A DNA stretch of 64,000 nucleotides from Cytidiella melzeri (lineage: Eukaryota > Basidiomycota > Agaricomycetes > Polyporales > Irpicaceae), in NCBI GenBank assembly GCA_022592445.1, contig JABYQR010000081.1:78028-142027 (forward strand), written 5' to 3'. Of this stretch, positions 10,412-23,641 are shown piece after piece. The notes beneath the pieces were generated by a model that searched no databases, had not been told where the DNA came from, and was given only the letters and a program-made list of their open reading frames with translations. Numbering within the stretch: the stretch's first letter is position 1; every line of letters begins with the position of its first letter. Position numbers and translations under genes: made by a program.

Positions 10412-13082
10412 ATGACCGGACTGCGTCGTTTGCTCGTCGCTTCCGTTGCCGCTGCTGGCCTCGCCGGTGCTTTCGCTCACAGCAGTACTCCTGAGCTGCG
10501 CCGCCGCAAGACCATGGGCTTCGGACCAACACTTCCCCATTCCGTGTTCACCACTGGCCACAGGTCGCCGATGCTCGCCTTCCGCTCGATTTCCGACCGA
10601 GATCCCCTCGAAGTTGCCAAGGAGGTCGCCGAGACGCTGACGTCTGGCGTCGTGGCGGCAGGAAGCTCGTTCTATATCAGGGATGACTCCTACACCGACA
10701 AGAATACAGGGGTTACACACGTGTATCTTCGCCAGACCCTATACGGCATCGAAATAGCAGACGGTGATCTTAACGTCAATGTGAAGGACGGCCATGTATT
10801 GTCGTACGGTGACTCAGTGAGTGATGGCGTATGTCGTGTGATGTCGTGTGCTGACCGTAAACTAGTTCTTCCGTGGCACGAATGTCGAACCACAGGGTGT
10901 GGATGTTCATGCGGAACACTGCAACAGCCTACGCTCGCAGTTTGAACATGCAATTGACTTACAGCGACAGTTGCTAGCTGCGCAAGGTCAGCAGACTGTC
11001 ATGGGCTCAGAACGCAGTATCCATGTCCCCGGAGAAGTCCCGGTTCTGTTCTCTTGGAATTGCGAACATGTCGCTACACCGTACATGATGCTCGAGCAGG
11101 CGAAGTTCAATGGACAGTCATCCCTTGAAGACCCGTCGCAGGCGCTCCTGCAGTTCATGATCGCAGCTACTCCTGAACAGTCGTTGGCTGCAGATATTGT
11201 TCGCAACCCGCAGCGATATTTGGAGAAGATGACAGTCGTACCCCAAGACCATCTCGTTGGGGATGACCGCGTAACACACACGAGTTTCATTCACAATGTA
11301 CCCGATACCGTCAACCCCGTCAAGGCCCACATTGCCTTCGTCCAGGTTCCACATGGCGATACGACTGCACTCGAGCTTGTCTGGAAGTTCGAAGTCGAAA
11401 TGGAGGACAACTGGTATGAGGCTGCTGTCACCAGCGCTGCGCCTCATCGCATCGTGTCTGTCGTGGACTGGGCGTCTGACTCACCGATGCCCGTGCAGGC
11501 GCCTGTCCCAAAGGAGCCGCACGGTGCCACATACAACGTCTTTCCCTGGGGTATCAACGATCCTCAAGAAGGTAATCGTACAATAGCCAAGGAAGTTTTC
11601 GACCATCTCGCTAGCCCCGTTGGTTGGCACTCGTTACCTTACGCCAACGATCCACAAAGCACGGGCGCGTTGAAGGCTAAGGAGGGTCTCAGGAACACAA
11701 CTGTCACATGGGGCAACAACGTTTTCGCTCATGAGAACTGGCAGGGCGAAAACGCCTGGATCAATAACTACCGTCCTGATGGTGGTTCAGACCTCGAATT
11801 CGACTACCCTTACGATCCTCAGGTCACCGAGAAGCAGGATGCTTTGAAGGAGGCAAAGAAATTCATTGACATCGCAGTCACTCAGCTCTTCTATACCTCC
11901 AACATGGTGCACGACTTGTACTACAGGTACGGCTTCGACGAGGTGGCGGGCAACTTTCAGCAACACAATTTCGGCCGCGGTGGTCGCGAGAACGATGCCG
12001 TCATTGCTAACGCCCAAGATGGTAGCGGATACAACAATGCAAACTTCATGACGCCACCTGGTAAGTCGTGAGTTTCTTCTAGATTGTTCCATGTTGATCT
12101 CCTCGCAGATGGTCAGAATGGACGTTGCCGCATGTATCTCTGGAACACGGCGACTCCATATCGCGATGGTGATCTTGAGGCTGGTATCGTCATCCACGAG
12201 CTTAGTCACGGATTGAGCACGCGTCTCACTGGTGGACCCGCTAATTCCGGATGCCTCGGCTGGGGTGAGTCTGGTGGAATGGGTGAAGGCTGGGGAGACT
12301 TCTTGGCCACTACCATTCGCAGCACGAAGAACTACTCTGACTACCCTATGGGTGCTTGGGCTGCTAATCGTGAGGGTGGCATCCGTAACTACCCTTACTC
12401 CTTGGTATGTCTATTCATCGTCATGATACACAACATGTATTGAAGTCTTGACGACCCGTTATTTAGAATGACACCATTAACCCATCTACGTACAAGACGC
12501 TGGATAAGCCTGGTTACTGGGGTGTGCACGCCATCGGTGAAGTTTGGGCTCAAATCCTCTGGATTGTCTCCCAGCGTCTCATTGCCAAGCACGGGTTCTC
12601 CGACACCCTCTTCCCTCCTGCTCCATTTGCCAATGGTACTGTTCCTGAAGGTGATTTCTACCGTCCCCAGGCATATGACGCCTTTGGCAAGAAGAAACCC
12701 CTTGTTCCCATCCATGGCAATTCGCTCATTGTTCAGCTTGTTCTCAGTGGCATGAAGCTTCAGCCATGTCGCCCGTCGTTCTTTGATGCCCGTGACGCCA
12801 TCATTCAGGCTGACCAGGTATTGACTGGCGGTGAGAACTACTGTGAGTTGTGGAGCGGATTTGCTGCAGGCGGTTTGGGTCCAGATGCTCGCGTCGATGG
12901 GCGTACCCCTTGGGGAGGAGGAGTCCGCACTGATGTAAGCATATCGTCGCTGATTTCAGTAGCGAAATTCGTACTAACTGGCATTGATCCAGGATTATGC
13001 CGTTCCTTCGCGTTGCGGAAGTAAGGCTCCTGTTTCCAAACCCGGCGATGAAGACGAGGAGTTCGCTGCTTGGGCTCTCTAA
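10412..13082 (+). CDS. secreted M36 metallopeptidase (fungalysin)
   Basis: Exons 10412-10816, 10866-12060, 12109-12404, 12467-12934 and 12993-13082 give 817 residues. Fungalysins are secreted zinc endopeptidases made as zymogens. The product starts with a signal peptide (about residues 1-25), followed by a long propeptide region that ends near the segment [16 protein letters not shown]. The catalytic part follows: HELSH at 563-567 gives the two zinc His and the catalytic Glu564, and GGMGEGW supplies the third ligand at Glu593, 30 residues on, as in known fungalysins. It is longer than the roughly 630 residues of Aspergillus fungalysin, mainly in the propeptide and C-terminus. All introns have GT-AG ends. 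A TATA-like element lies about 100 bases upstream. No lesion was seen. Confidence 0.92.
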
Positions 13083-13426
13083 TTACATCTTTTCTATCTA
13101 GGACTCTCTTACCATGGCTGCTCTGTGTACTTTTGTGATATACCAACAACTTGCGTCCGCTCTTGTTTAGAATATACATATCCGCATTTATTCCTTGCAG
13201 TTACGCATAGTCTGGTGGTTTTTGCCGTGTGCTAGTTTCTTCACCCTTAGGTTTACCTCTTTCACCTAGCTTTGCGTTTCCGCTACAATACTTCCGAGTA
13301 GACATCGAGCGTCAGCGGAGAGTCACCATGCCGCATGCGCATGCCTAACATACGTCAATAGCAGCCCCCATTCTCGCCACGGCGGGGAGCTGCCATTTCT
13401 ATTATCCTCCTACCTCGACTACCACC
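13083..13426. other. intergenic region between fungalysin and RAB18
   Basis: Holds the fungalysin 3' end and the leader of the GTPase gene, which is pyrimidine-rich just before 13427. Nothing else was recognised. Confidence 0.4.
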
Positions 13427-14332
13427 ATGAGCTCGCCACCCATCAATGTCAAGCTGCTGCTCATAGGCAACTCCTCGGTTGGCAAGAGTAGTCTCCTTTT
13501 ACGATTCTCGGACGAACAATGGCTACCAGAAGATGAGGCCACTGCTACGATTGGGGTGGATTTCAGAGTATGTGCGACTTGTGCGGTTCGAAACCGACAG
13601 CATGCTGAGACGAGTGGTCGTGGCCTGTAGGTGCATAAGATGGACGTGAATGGGAAGAAAGTAAAGTTGAGCATATGGGTGAGTTGTGTGAGATGCAGCG
13701 CATTTTATCGCGAGTTGTCAATCGGGGTCGCGTGCTGACGGCACTATACAGGATACTGCAGGACAAGAACGGTTCCGGACAATCACATCTTCGTACTATC
13801 GCGGTGCACAAGGCATTGTCCTCGTTTATGATGTCGCGAACCGAGAGTCGTTTGACGGGCTGCCAAAATGGTTCTCCGAGTTGGAAACATATGTCTCTCC
13901 TGCAGTTGTGAAGATTGTCGTTGGCAACAAGGTGGACAAAGTGAGCGGAATCTTTCTCAATTTGGATTCGAGTCTCAGGCTATATACCCTATCTCCTCTA
14001 CTTATCGTACTGACGGCCGTCATCTCGATTTGCAGGAATTCTCGCGACAAGTCTCATACGCGGAGGGCGAACAATTTGCGAAACGCATGAACTGTCTTTT
14101 CATCGAAGCTTCTGCCAAGACGGCTGTGGGCGTGGGCGAAGCTTTCCGCGAGGTGGTCAACAAGATTATCGACACGCCAGAGCTCTGGTCTACGGTAACC
14201 GACAAGTCGCGGACTGGTGGAGCTCGACCTGCTCCGTCGCGTGCTGCCAATGCTGCATCGCCGGCCATGCCTGGCACAATCAACCTCTACGAGGCTCCAG
14301 GCAGCACGAGTGGCGGGGGTTGTTCATGCTGA
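13427..14332 (+). CDS. RAB18: RAB18-type small GTPase
   Basis: Exons 13427-13567, 13631-13678, 13752-13940 and 14036-14332 give 224 residues. Rab GTPases cycle between GTP and GDP forms to direct vesicle traffic; RAB18 members act at the ER, Golgi and lipid droplets. The G1 loop GNSSVGKS is at 14-21, then the effector stretch ATIGVDF, G3 DTAGQE at 64-69, G4 NKVDK at 122-126 and G5 EASAK at 150-154. The protein ends CSC, a double-cysteine signal for geranylgeranylation. The text around IDTPELW and the NVKLLLIG start fit RAB18 better than RAB1 or RAB5. The intron positions, one directly before DTAGQE, are clean GT-AG. Confidence 0.9.
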
Positions 14333-15058
14333 GCGTACGCGTTTGAGAGCCACTGAACTGCAGTGGTGAGTACATATCCGTAAGATGTCGGGGAGCTTGT
14401 GTTTCTGACGGATGTTTGGCGTAGATTGACGATTTCATGACTTCATGACGATTATATCTCCGCCTCAGCCATTATATGCGTAGATGTCTCTGTAATTATA
14501 ATTTTGACATCATATTCCTCCGTTGGAGTGATTGGTACTGACCAGTGCTGCATCTCTCCCAGAGTTCCACATTTGAGGGAGCCGTGACGTACAGAAATTT
14601 TCAACGCGTGTGGCGAGACTCGGTCTCATAGCCTTTGCAAACCTCTCCAACGTCATCTTGAAAATTCAGTCTACACAGCCCGGATTCAGCGGGAGTCTAC
14701 GTACTGACCAACATGATAGTAACATAGTCGACCTGTATGTCAAGGTAATTGCTATATTGCCCATAATCCTGACGATACTACTGATTGCTCAGGCTTGAAG
14801 ATATTCAACGGCCTTCGCAGCGCTCCGATGCGGAACTATGATGGTGCAGTCAACGGTGTTGACCATCCTGTTGTTGGATTGCGAATATGGGTCAACCGAT
14901 GTGTGCGGTGAAAGTGGCTGATAAACGCACAGACATGATGGTACCAACTTCCCGCAGGTGCATGATGGTAACAGTGCTGCGGGCACTCGTGGGCCAAGTT
15001 CTGTTGGGTAGGCTTTTGTATAAGTAGATCTCCCTTGCTCGTATCGGTCGTTGTTACA
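14333..15058. other. intergenic region upstream of the DUF3433 gene
   Basis: No gene or repeat was recognised. The short ORF at 14610-14798 has no support. Confidence 0.4.
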
Positions 15059-17751
15059 ATGCATCTCCTACGTCTGGTACAGAGGGTCGCAAATTCGGAC
15101 AGCAAACAGCCTTCGCGACCTGAAACGCGCGAGGACGATACAAGCACGCTCATGCAAGCCGACTCGGAGAGCCCAAATTCCACAGCAAAAGACGAGACGA
15201 CGATGAAACGTCCTCAATACGTGCGGCAGCGTTCCACCTTCTTGGACCTTGCATTGACTACTAAGCTGCTCTGGTAGACTCCTTGGTTGCTGACATCGAA
15301 AAGAATCTACGGGCTTATGTCTATCATGATCGGCATGGGCGTCGCTGTCGAAGTAGCTCTGGCACTGTGCAATAAAAACAACGGTTCTTCCATAGCTATC
15401 TCTCTCATCCATGACGAGGCTGACAAGAGTTTCTATGAGGGTTTCCCGCTCCTTCTTGGGGCCAGCTGTACGTAGGCCGCATATCTTTGCCAGTTTCGTT
15501 CCTTTTGGTACGTAACTTTATCAACACTCCTGCCCTTCGAAATAAAAGAATGAATGACTGCGCCGCGTCTCTAGACATTTGGTCCCACATTGCTAGCACT
15601 GGCTGTTGCATTTGCTTGGAGCTCGACAGATACTACAATCCGCTGGTATCAGGTAAACGATAGGCTCAGCTTTTTTTTGGTGCCGGCGATGAACGCATCT
15701 TGACGCAATCTTTTCGATGTCAGCCATATATCGCCTTGTCACGGGGACAAGCCCGCGCCGATGAGAGCCTTGCAGAAGATTATGTGCGTACCATAGCGTT
15801 AAGATGTCAGCTGTCCCATTGACCGGACATGCAGGTCATGTCGAAGTATGCATCTAATGAGCTCAACTGACTTTGACGATTACTGACAATTATATAGCCG
15901 ACTAATGCTACTGTATAAATCGTTGAAAAAAAGGGAATGGGTCGTTCACATTTCTCTAGTGGCGACGCTCATGTCGGGTCTCTTTCAGCCTCTTGCTGGA
16001 GCATTGCTGGAGCTCGAAACGCGGCAATTCCTCGAAGGTGTGCTTCCTGTGCAAGCCAGCCCAAACTGAACTAACGTCACTGAGCTATTTGTTCAGATAC
16101 ATTCGGAGTTTCATATTCCATCATTGCTCTCAATCCAAGCATCGATGTGGACACGTTGTCAATAGCTGCTCACGTAGGTCTTCTTCCTCTACTCTTCTGC
16201 TCTTTGCGTGACTAAAATGTCAGCATTTGAATGCTAGGGACCGCCTGCCATGGTCGGCTCCCAGAGTCTGGTCTTTGTATTGAATGACGATCAATATCCT
16301 GCATCCGTGTCCGACGAGGGCAACACATTTGTTTTTCCGACCTTCCCGAGTGAAAGAAACGTCAGTCCTGTTGTTTGACAGCGCGAGGTCAACTGGTGTT
16401 AACGGTCACTCCCAGGTGGTGGCAATTTCCATGCAAATTCCGGGTATTTCGAGCTGGAGCAACTGCACACAGATGTCAGCCAATGCTTCACCTGTCAACG
16501 GTTCCTCTGAACTCCGGGTCGCATTCTCCACGTCCGCGGGCTGTCAAGCAAATCTTACCATTGACCGCACGTTGTCCAACCAGCAACAGGGCATTGTAGG
16601 GATAAATGCCGGAAGCTGCGGTTTCGACGCAAACACTCCTACAGAATTCTTACCAGTTGTCGTGTGGCTCTTTCAGGACGAACAATCCCAGTCAGCCAAT
16701 CACAACGTTACTCAAGCAGTTATATGTCAACCTTCGATACAGCTGCTCAACCTTGGAACCGACGGTACTGTAACAACAGGCGCGAACCCAACTGTGTACT
16801 TGGATTTTACGCATTTAGGCTTTCAGGCGCCTTATACAGTGCCTAACAATATCACCGGACCCCCTGTTAATGGTCGAGCATATAACGGGCATGTACCTAT
16901 GTATCATGTATCGTAACAAGAGCGACTGACGCAGCATTGATTTCTAGACTCTTTTTCTCAAATTTCACAAACATACCCTCGGAAGCCGCTACACAAATAT
17001 CAGCCATCCCATCGCAGCTTGCTGACAGCATCTCTCAATACGCTTCTGTGTATACGCCTGGTTGTATGCACTCCACTGTATCCAAATTTTGCAATGGTCA
17101 AATCAGTGGGGACATGTGGCAATATGCAGTGGACCAAGTATACGTTAGTATTGCAAAGCTCTTCAGCTGCAATCTGGGCATATTCCCTGACTCTGTTTAT
17201 GATTCAGAGATACTACCTCGCTAGCTTTGCGAGTACTGCCTATTTGATGCAAACCTTCTTGGACGACAACGCTGTCTGGACAACAACGCCGGCAACATTG
17301 ACAATAGAACGGTCACGCGTTGTGGTGGAGTAAGTCCCTGAACCACCGCTCATTCTTTGTGACGAGAATCTTAACGATAATCTTGTCCAGTCCTTTGGCC
17401 GCTCATTCTCTGGCCGTACTTCTGATTATCGTAGGCCTTGCTGGCTTGGCCATCCACCTGCAACATGTTCGCGCTCGCCGCCACATTCACTTGACCCATC
17501 AGCCTTCAACAATAGCTTCGATTATCGCGCTCTCCGCTCGCTCCGGTCTTGCAGGGCTGTTGGATCCGGAAGACGATGAAGACACGATTCGCAGGAAACT
17601 AGCGCCGCTCAGATTCGGCCTTGACGCAGGTACTGGTGCCATTGTAGTTACGCGCGCGGACAACTCTGAAGACATCGAGAAAAACTCGTATCAATTACCG
17701 GAGCTGGAGTTTCAAGCTGGAAATGATGGAGGATTGGGGTTGAAGATGTAA
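15059..17751 (+). CDS. DUF3433 multi-pass membrane protein (possibly damaged near the start)
   Basis: A spliced gene of the fungal DUF3433 family, whose function is unknown. Recognisable blocks in order are TFGPTLLALAVAFAW, RWYQPYIALSRGQA, LYKSLKKREW, a long extracellular-looking region with several possible N-glycosylation sites (about 16420-16880), then a membrane span and the family C-terminus HQPSTIASIIALSARSGLAG. Clear introns include 16199-16252 or close to it, about 16360-16418, 16907-16950 and 17331-17390. An 11-base exon at about 15834-15844 (GTCATGTCGAA) is needed to keep the frame between AEDY and RLMLLYK. In the first exon an in-frame TAG (15275-15277) separates KLLW from TPWLLTSKRIYG, although both sides look like the same protein. 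Either a splice I cannot see removes it, the true start is later, or the allele is broken. Confidence 0.7.
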
Positions 17752-18014
17752 CAATTATTCAGGTTGAGGTCGACTAGATACTGCCAACATTGACTACTAC
17801 TTTTGTGGCTCATCCCGATGACTGCTAGACCCGATGACTGCTAGAACGTGCTGACGCAGCTCGAAGTGGTACGACGCGCACAGTTCAAGAAGCACCTCCC
17901 CCATCCGGCGCACTTCAAAAGGATATATGTAGTGAAGATGGAGACCGCAGTGATATTTTATGTACCCTATGAACCACAGTACAAACATGAATCCTCTACC
18001 AGTCTACATGCCGC

Positions 18015-19995
18015 TCACGAAGTTTTGATTCGTACATCGAACGTCAACTCTGGACCGTGGTAATGCGGAATGTAGCACTCTTTCCATTTCAAATCCGAAG
18101 GGCTGCAGGCGGATTAGAAAGCTACCTTCAGACTGACCGAGAGCACTTACGTGGCGCCATTGAGCCGTAGATCAAACCGCCTGAATACGTTCGCCATAGC
18201 AAGTATCATCTCGCACCAACCGAGGCTGTAAGTGATAGGGAAGGGTGATTCACAATCAATAGTGAGTTTTGAGAGAGGAATGTACGAACTTTACGCCTAG
18301 ACAGCTACGTGGCCCTTTACTGAAAGCGACCAACCAATGGTCTAATGAGTCATTCTCGTCGGCTTTTGCCTCAAGCCATCGCTCGGGTTTGAAAGCGTGA
18401 GGGTCGGGGAAGATCTCCGGGTTCAGATGGACGAAGAGGTTGCTAATGCCCACTATAGTCTGTTACAAAGCGCGAGTGGTTATGCGGGCTCGGCGTTCAG
18501 CGTGGATCATGAGACGCACATTAGCAGGAATGAACTGCCCGGCTATTTGAGCACCCCCGCTGGGGACGATACGGGTCATCGGAGACCACACACCGTGCAC
18601 TAAGCGAAGGGACTCCTTCAAGACGGCTTTCTGGCACAGCTCAGGTACTCAGCAGAGATAAATCAGAAGAGTGGAAACAACATACGAGATACGGAAGATT
18701 CTCGAGGTCCTCGTAACGTGGTCGGCTATGGAGATCCGGCCAAGCCTTGAGCAGTTCGTCTGTCAGACGAGCATGTACCTCGGGATTCTGTAGCACGTGA
18801 ACTGTAGCCATCGAGAGCGTGTTGCTGGACGTGTCGGTACCGGCGAAAATCATCAGGAAAGCTTCGTCCTCCAAAGCCTTCTTTGACGGCGTCTCACGAC
18901 CGTTTTCTCCACTTATGAGCTCATGAAAAATAGTGGGGTGAGGTGCGGATTGTAAAACTTCAGGATGTGCGAGAATCTCCTTTACTTGTCGCTCGAGCAT
19001 CTAAAATGTGAGGCCAGTCAGAACACACAAAGTCTTCAAGAGAAAAACGGGGTAAGCAACGCACCTTGAGAACATGTGTCAGGCCTTCCAGTTTTGGATC
19101 TATGAACGATGCGACAGCTTCAGGAATCCTCGAAGTCGCTAGCTTGAGGATTCGCCAATGCTTTAAAGCATGCACGCTACCTAGAGCAGCGGCCATCGCC
19201 TGCGTAGCGGGGGCGTTGAAGTCTTGCTCTTCGCAGGCGTTCATAGATGTGCCAAAGCAGAAGGAAGTGATGCCGTCCAGCGCGAAACATCTATATGCTT
19301 TGAAATAGTTGACAGTTCTGCCCTCCTTTGCATGGCCTTCCATATTGGCGCACATATTATCAGCCTATCAAGGTACATGATTGAGCTAAGACAGATGGTC
19401 ATGGAGGGGAGAGCGACTCACACAGTCCTGGATCAGGTGCTGTAGATTGAGAATCGCTTTGCGCGAAAACAGTGGCTGAAGGATGTCCTTGCGTTGCTTG
19501 GCTTTCGGATACTCCATCATGGTCAACAACGATTCATGTTTAGCAAAGACATGATACAGGGAAGGATCCCTAGACCATCGTTTCGTCGGGTTGTATAACT
19601 CGTGATATACGTTCGGGTTCGAGAAGTGTAGCTGCGTGCAGCTTCAGCGATGGACGCAGTAGTTATGACAGTGAGACAAGCATACCTCGTTGGGCCCAAT
19701 ACGCACGACATCACCTGTGATTACTACTCAGTATATCTTACGCACAGACTATGGGAGTATTACCGTAGATTGCATGTAGCTTGAACAGTTCGTCGGTCTG
19801 ATTCCGTCCTTCGAATACCTCGAGATTGGTCTTCCACCACGTGGTGAACGCCGCCCAGCGAGGTCCTGGAAACTTGGCAAGAGGATGGAAGTACCAGTTG
19901 TATACACCATTTGCCACGGTCCATATAACATAAGCCAGTGCTGCAGTAGTCAACGTTTGCCATGTCAGCAAAGTCGACAGCGCACCAGAGAACAT
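18015..19995 (-). CDS. cytochrome P450 monooxygenase
   Basis: Nine exons on the minus strand: 19995-19764, 19714-19686, 19631-19422, 19364-19065, 19000-18686, 18630-18520, 18459-18290, 18225-18151 and 18102-18015 (509 residues). P450s are haem-thiolate enzymes of the ER that insert one oxygen atom, taking electrons from P450 reductase. The N-terminus has one membrane anchor and a proline-rich hinge (FPGPRWA). The I helix carries AGTDTSS (310-316), the K helix ESLR (368-371), the PERW segment is at 424-427, and the haem-binding loop [10 protein letters not shown] places the axial cysteine at 452. The N-terminal style ([14 protein letters not shown]) is that of fungal secondary-metabolism P450s, but no biosynthetic cluster surrounds it, so the substrate cannot be inferred. 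It appears intact. Confidence 0.92.
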
Positions 19996-20446
19996 GATGG
20001 TTTAGTTCAAGTTCCCCACTTCTGGTGTTGGCATCTGTCAGAGACCAGGCGTCTGTACTAGCGGAGACCGAATGCTCCCCAGCAATCCGCTTGGGCTCGC
20101 ATTCCTTGATGGTGATGACCGCGTAAAAAGGGAGGCATTGTGCCATTGTAGATGGCCTGGAGCTCTACTACCAGGTGAAGCGTAATCAGCTTGAACTTCT
20201 TCGAACGCCCATCTCGGTGTTGTCGCACGGAGGGAAGTTGTGTACCTAGCCGACAAGCTTCATCGCGCAGCGACTGTTGTCTGTTGTACATAGCCATCCG
20301 GCGTGGTGCAATTGTCTCGTCTGTCCACGGTTTCAACCCTATTACTTACTTAGAGTGTTCGCGTCAGTGTACTGCGCAGCTTCACGGACTGGATGCTCAT
20401 GTCTTGACGGTCATGGCTGAGCGCCAAGGTCTGAGAGCTAAATGGC
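19996..20446. other. P450 upstream region; no gene seen
   Basis: No gene was recognised between the P450 start and the dispersed repeat. The overlapping ORFs on the minus strand are shadows or noise. Confidence 0.4.
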
Positions 20447-20765
20447 AGTAAACTGTGACAGGATTACAGGTCACGTAGCTTGGTGCCACCGTAACAAAAC
20501 GTCTCACTCCTGGGCCTCAAGAATATCATCCAAATCTCTTACTGTAAGATACTCAAACAATGGATTAACATCTGCGCTGAGCTTTGTCGTAATTACTAAA
20601 CTCACCAAGCCCGCTCTTGTGCCCCAGTAACCGTGAGGCTCTTTTTTTGAGTGAGGCCGTTCATTAACGACACAGTAAAGTACAGCAGGGATAGCATTCA
20701 CCTAAAGGGACCGGCCTAAGATTTCCTCTAGACAGTGGCCTCTGTGAAATTCCTTTGCGGGAGGG
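20447..20765 (+). repeat. dispersed repeat part A, copy 1
   Basis: It aligns with 30548-30900 in the same orientation, sharing blocks such as TTACAGGTCAC, AACTCACCAAGCCC, GAGGCC.TTCATT, AAAGTACAG.AGGGA, ACCGGCCT.A and TCCTTTGCGG, with much divergence between. No coding potential is seen. In copy 2 part A is followed within about 60 bases by part B; here 6.2 kb of Plavaka element lies between them. Confidence 0.7.
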
Positions 20766-20835
20766 AGGAGATCTAGTAGTCGCGTCAGTGAAGACCCGGG
20801 AGAGACACATACATCTGGAAACATGACGGCTGCTA

Positions 20836-21031
20836 CCGAGATCTACCGAGCTCTGGTAGTTTAGGTAGGGCAGGTAAACAAGTGCCCCTCAGGTAGCAAA
20901 GTTATTGGCGGCTGTTGGCTCGGTAGCACTCCGTAGCAAGCCCTTGAACGTGTAAGCTTCCGTAGTTTATTGAGATGGTCTTCTTTTCTACGTAGTCGGA
21001 CTTCTGTAGCAGTCTGTAGCACCCTGTAGCA
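20836..21031 (+). repeat. GTAG-rich subterminal repeats, left end
   Basis: About ten GTAG motifs occur in 200 bases, many as CGGTAGCAC, CCGTAGCA or CTGTAGCAC. The same motif appears in the opposite orientation at 26862-26960. Paired, inverted subterminal repeats are typical binding sites for transposases. Confidence 0.55.
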
Positions 21032-21131
21032 CAATAAGAGAGGAGCAATGCATGCGTGATAACATATCAGAATCTTTCAAGTAAGCATATGTGAACTAAG
21101 TATGAATTGGGTATTTCCGCGACTGCTGTAT

Positions 21132-23421
21132 CTAATCACTGCCTGCGTTTTCAGCTGTCCACCCCTCGAGGTCCTGCAATGCATTCTCCTTCGCCATGTC
21201 TGAAAGTCCTGCCAACTTCTCGTCCACCAAGCTGAATCCTCCGAGGCAGCTGTTTGCGAAGCCCAATGAGATGCGCGCGTGCACATAGAACACAGTCGAT
21301 ACTCACATCACCGTTTTATACATAGCGCTGCGAATCTTCGTGGTGACCGTACGATTAAGCTCCTGCCAGTCTTCAAGGTGTCGGAGATGTTCTGTGAAGA
21401 CACCCTTGTATGTTGTTTCGCGAAATTCGTGGGTCCTATCCTTTTGTGCTAGGCGTCCGGTCGACCAGCGCTGCAACCCGTAGCGGACCTAGTGACTCGG
21501 ACTATGCATCAATAGTTCTTGCGCACGGATTCCCAATGTGAGTACATACCATTGTGAGTAGCAGCGCGATGGTTGGTAATGGCACCGGGTCGAAGAGGCT
21601 GCGGAACTCTACACCCGGCGGAGGATGAGTAGAGCCCCCAGATCGCGAAGCGATGACGTCCTGCAGTGCATGAACAATAATGGGCACTGCCATGAGCCCG
21701 CGAGGTGGATTTTTGTCAAACTCCTTCAATCGGGGGTTACAATGGTGAGTAACTGAGAAAGGAAGCCGGCGAAGACACTGGCACCCACCTTGTAACAATA
21801 GCGGTTGGCATCACCGCGGTGCCCAACGGGCTCAAGCAACCGCTTCACCCGATCAGCGTTCACCTGTGCCATATTGTCGGTAGCTACGTCTCGTACCAAC
21901 CCGTATGTCTCCACAATTCTGTTGCAAACCTTGTCTTTGACATGACCTCGGAAAGTAGAGGCGCGATTGACAATCTGCAAGCTTGGTGAGTACCGACACA
22001 AAGGTAGATCACCAGACGTACCAAAGTATAGATCCTGGCGACTTCCTCGTTATCGCCGTATGTACGCTCGTATTCTTGACAGGATGCACGGAATACCTCG
22101 CGTGCCCATGTGTACTGTGTGTCGTGATCTGGAAATGCAGCCTCCGTAAGTACTTTCAATTCATATCGGACAATGGACCGTGCGATGATTTTCGCGGTAA
22201 CACCCGAGTAGTCTCCCTCTTTTGCCCTAGTAGAGAGAACAGGCTTGACACTGCGCTTGTAGTCAAGGTCATTTGTAGGGGGGGTAGCAGTTGACGGAGT
22301 GATACGTGGTCGCTTATGTTGACGCTGTACTTGGCTCTCTATAGACGAAGGTGCCCGCCCACGACGCCGGGGCTCCTCTCCCGGTGCAGGTACATCTTCG
22401 CCAACGTTACGAGCTCCTAGGAACATTAAGCTTGGTCAGATACAGCTCCAGCCGTGCAGATATGGAACCACTTACTGTAGAGAGCAACCTGAGTGTTGTG
22501 CGCATCTTGAAGTGGCGAGCCGGCTGTGTCTTGCAAGTCGGTCACAGCTGTTGAGTCAGGTAAAAGAAACAATGGTGATGATGCGCGGCTCGGAGAACGA
22601 CTGGCTGGAGGAGGAGAGTCACCAATACTAGACATTCGCTCACTAGCTCGTGATGAATGACGACTGTGCCGGTAATCATAGGGCTGGGGCGGTGATGACG
22701 AACGTGCATAAAACTCATCTCGCGCGGGAAGTGCACCTGGTGTGGAAGAACGCTCCTGCCTCGTGTTGGTAGCAATCACCGGTGTCTTTGGGTCGTTGAC
22801 GCGACGTGTCAGCCTCTTGAGAGGTGGCTGAGTCACTTGAATTGTTCCTTGCGACTGAAACTAAGAGAGGGTGAGCACCGACAGCTTACTGTGACTGTGT
22901 AACATACCGGAGACTGGAAGGTGTCGAAGCCAGTGTCTTCTTCCTCAGGTGAGAAATCGCCGTCGTCGTTTTCAACGTTAGCGTCTCCCGTGTCAGAGTC
23001 ATTGTCGTTGACAAGCTGCGAGGCTGCTGGAGGTGTGCGGATCCGCACAGTTGCTCGCTTACCACTGTCTATGTATATTGTCAGCTTCTGAATCACAGGC
23101 GAAGTATTACATACCTTGAGCTTGAGATCGCTTCAAGGCTTTGTTTTCCCGCTCGAGCTTTGCAGCCAATTTCTGAAGGGCTTCGAATTCTGCTAAAATC
23201 AGTCAAAATCAGGACACCAAACTCGTTAGGATCTCACCTAACTTCTCCTGTTTGGAAGACTTCTTCCGTTCTCGTCGTGTCACAGTATTTGAAGGAGCGG
23301 TGGTGCGGGGCTTCTTGCTGCTTGTTGTACTCTTCGCAGGCAGCGTTTGAGCGCTGTCATCTTCGGATATGTCATCCTCCGAAACCTGGGTCTCTTGAGC
23401 TTTCTTCTTGGCTCTAGGCAT
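21132..23421 (-). CDS. DUF6532-domain protein, transposon-associated
   Basis: Nine exons on the minus strand: 23421-23238, 23192-23115, 23068-22908, 22860-22476, 22416-22022, 21974-21789, 21723-21550, 21488-21307 and 21249-21132 (620 residues). The first third is charged and low-complexity: a basic start (MPRAKKK, KKPR, RRERKKSSK), a short coiled coil (about 62-85) and an acidic stretch. The second half matches the basidiomycete DUF6532 family: SIVRYELKVLTEAAFPD, the STFRGHVKDKV block and LFDPVPLPTIALLLTM. The function of DUF6532 is unknown. Its start lies 220 bases from the oppositely oriented Plavaka transposase, so the two probably share a promoter. Alternative acceptors 6 bases apart exist for exon 4. 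No lesion was seen. Confidence 0.78.
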
Positions 23422-23641
23422 GAGAGTCCTGAAGGCAGTCGAGTTGTAGACAACAAAAAGTAGACGTGGCAGAGAGGAGTGTGGCGGAGAGAAAAGGAGC
23501 CGACAAGCGCACAAAATCGGAGGATACTAAGCAACAAATCGCTGCCCCATAATTTGAATACCATCACTACACGTCGGAGTTCAAGGAAAAAAAATTTAAT
23601 ACGCTCACCGCCTGCTTTGTGTTGTCCGTGTCGCTCTGACC

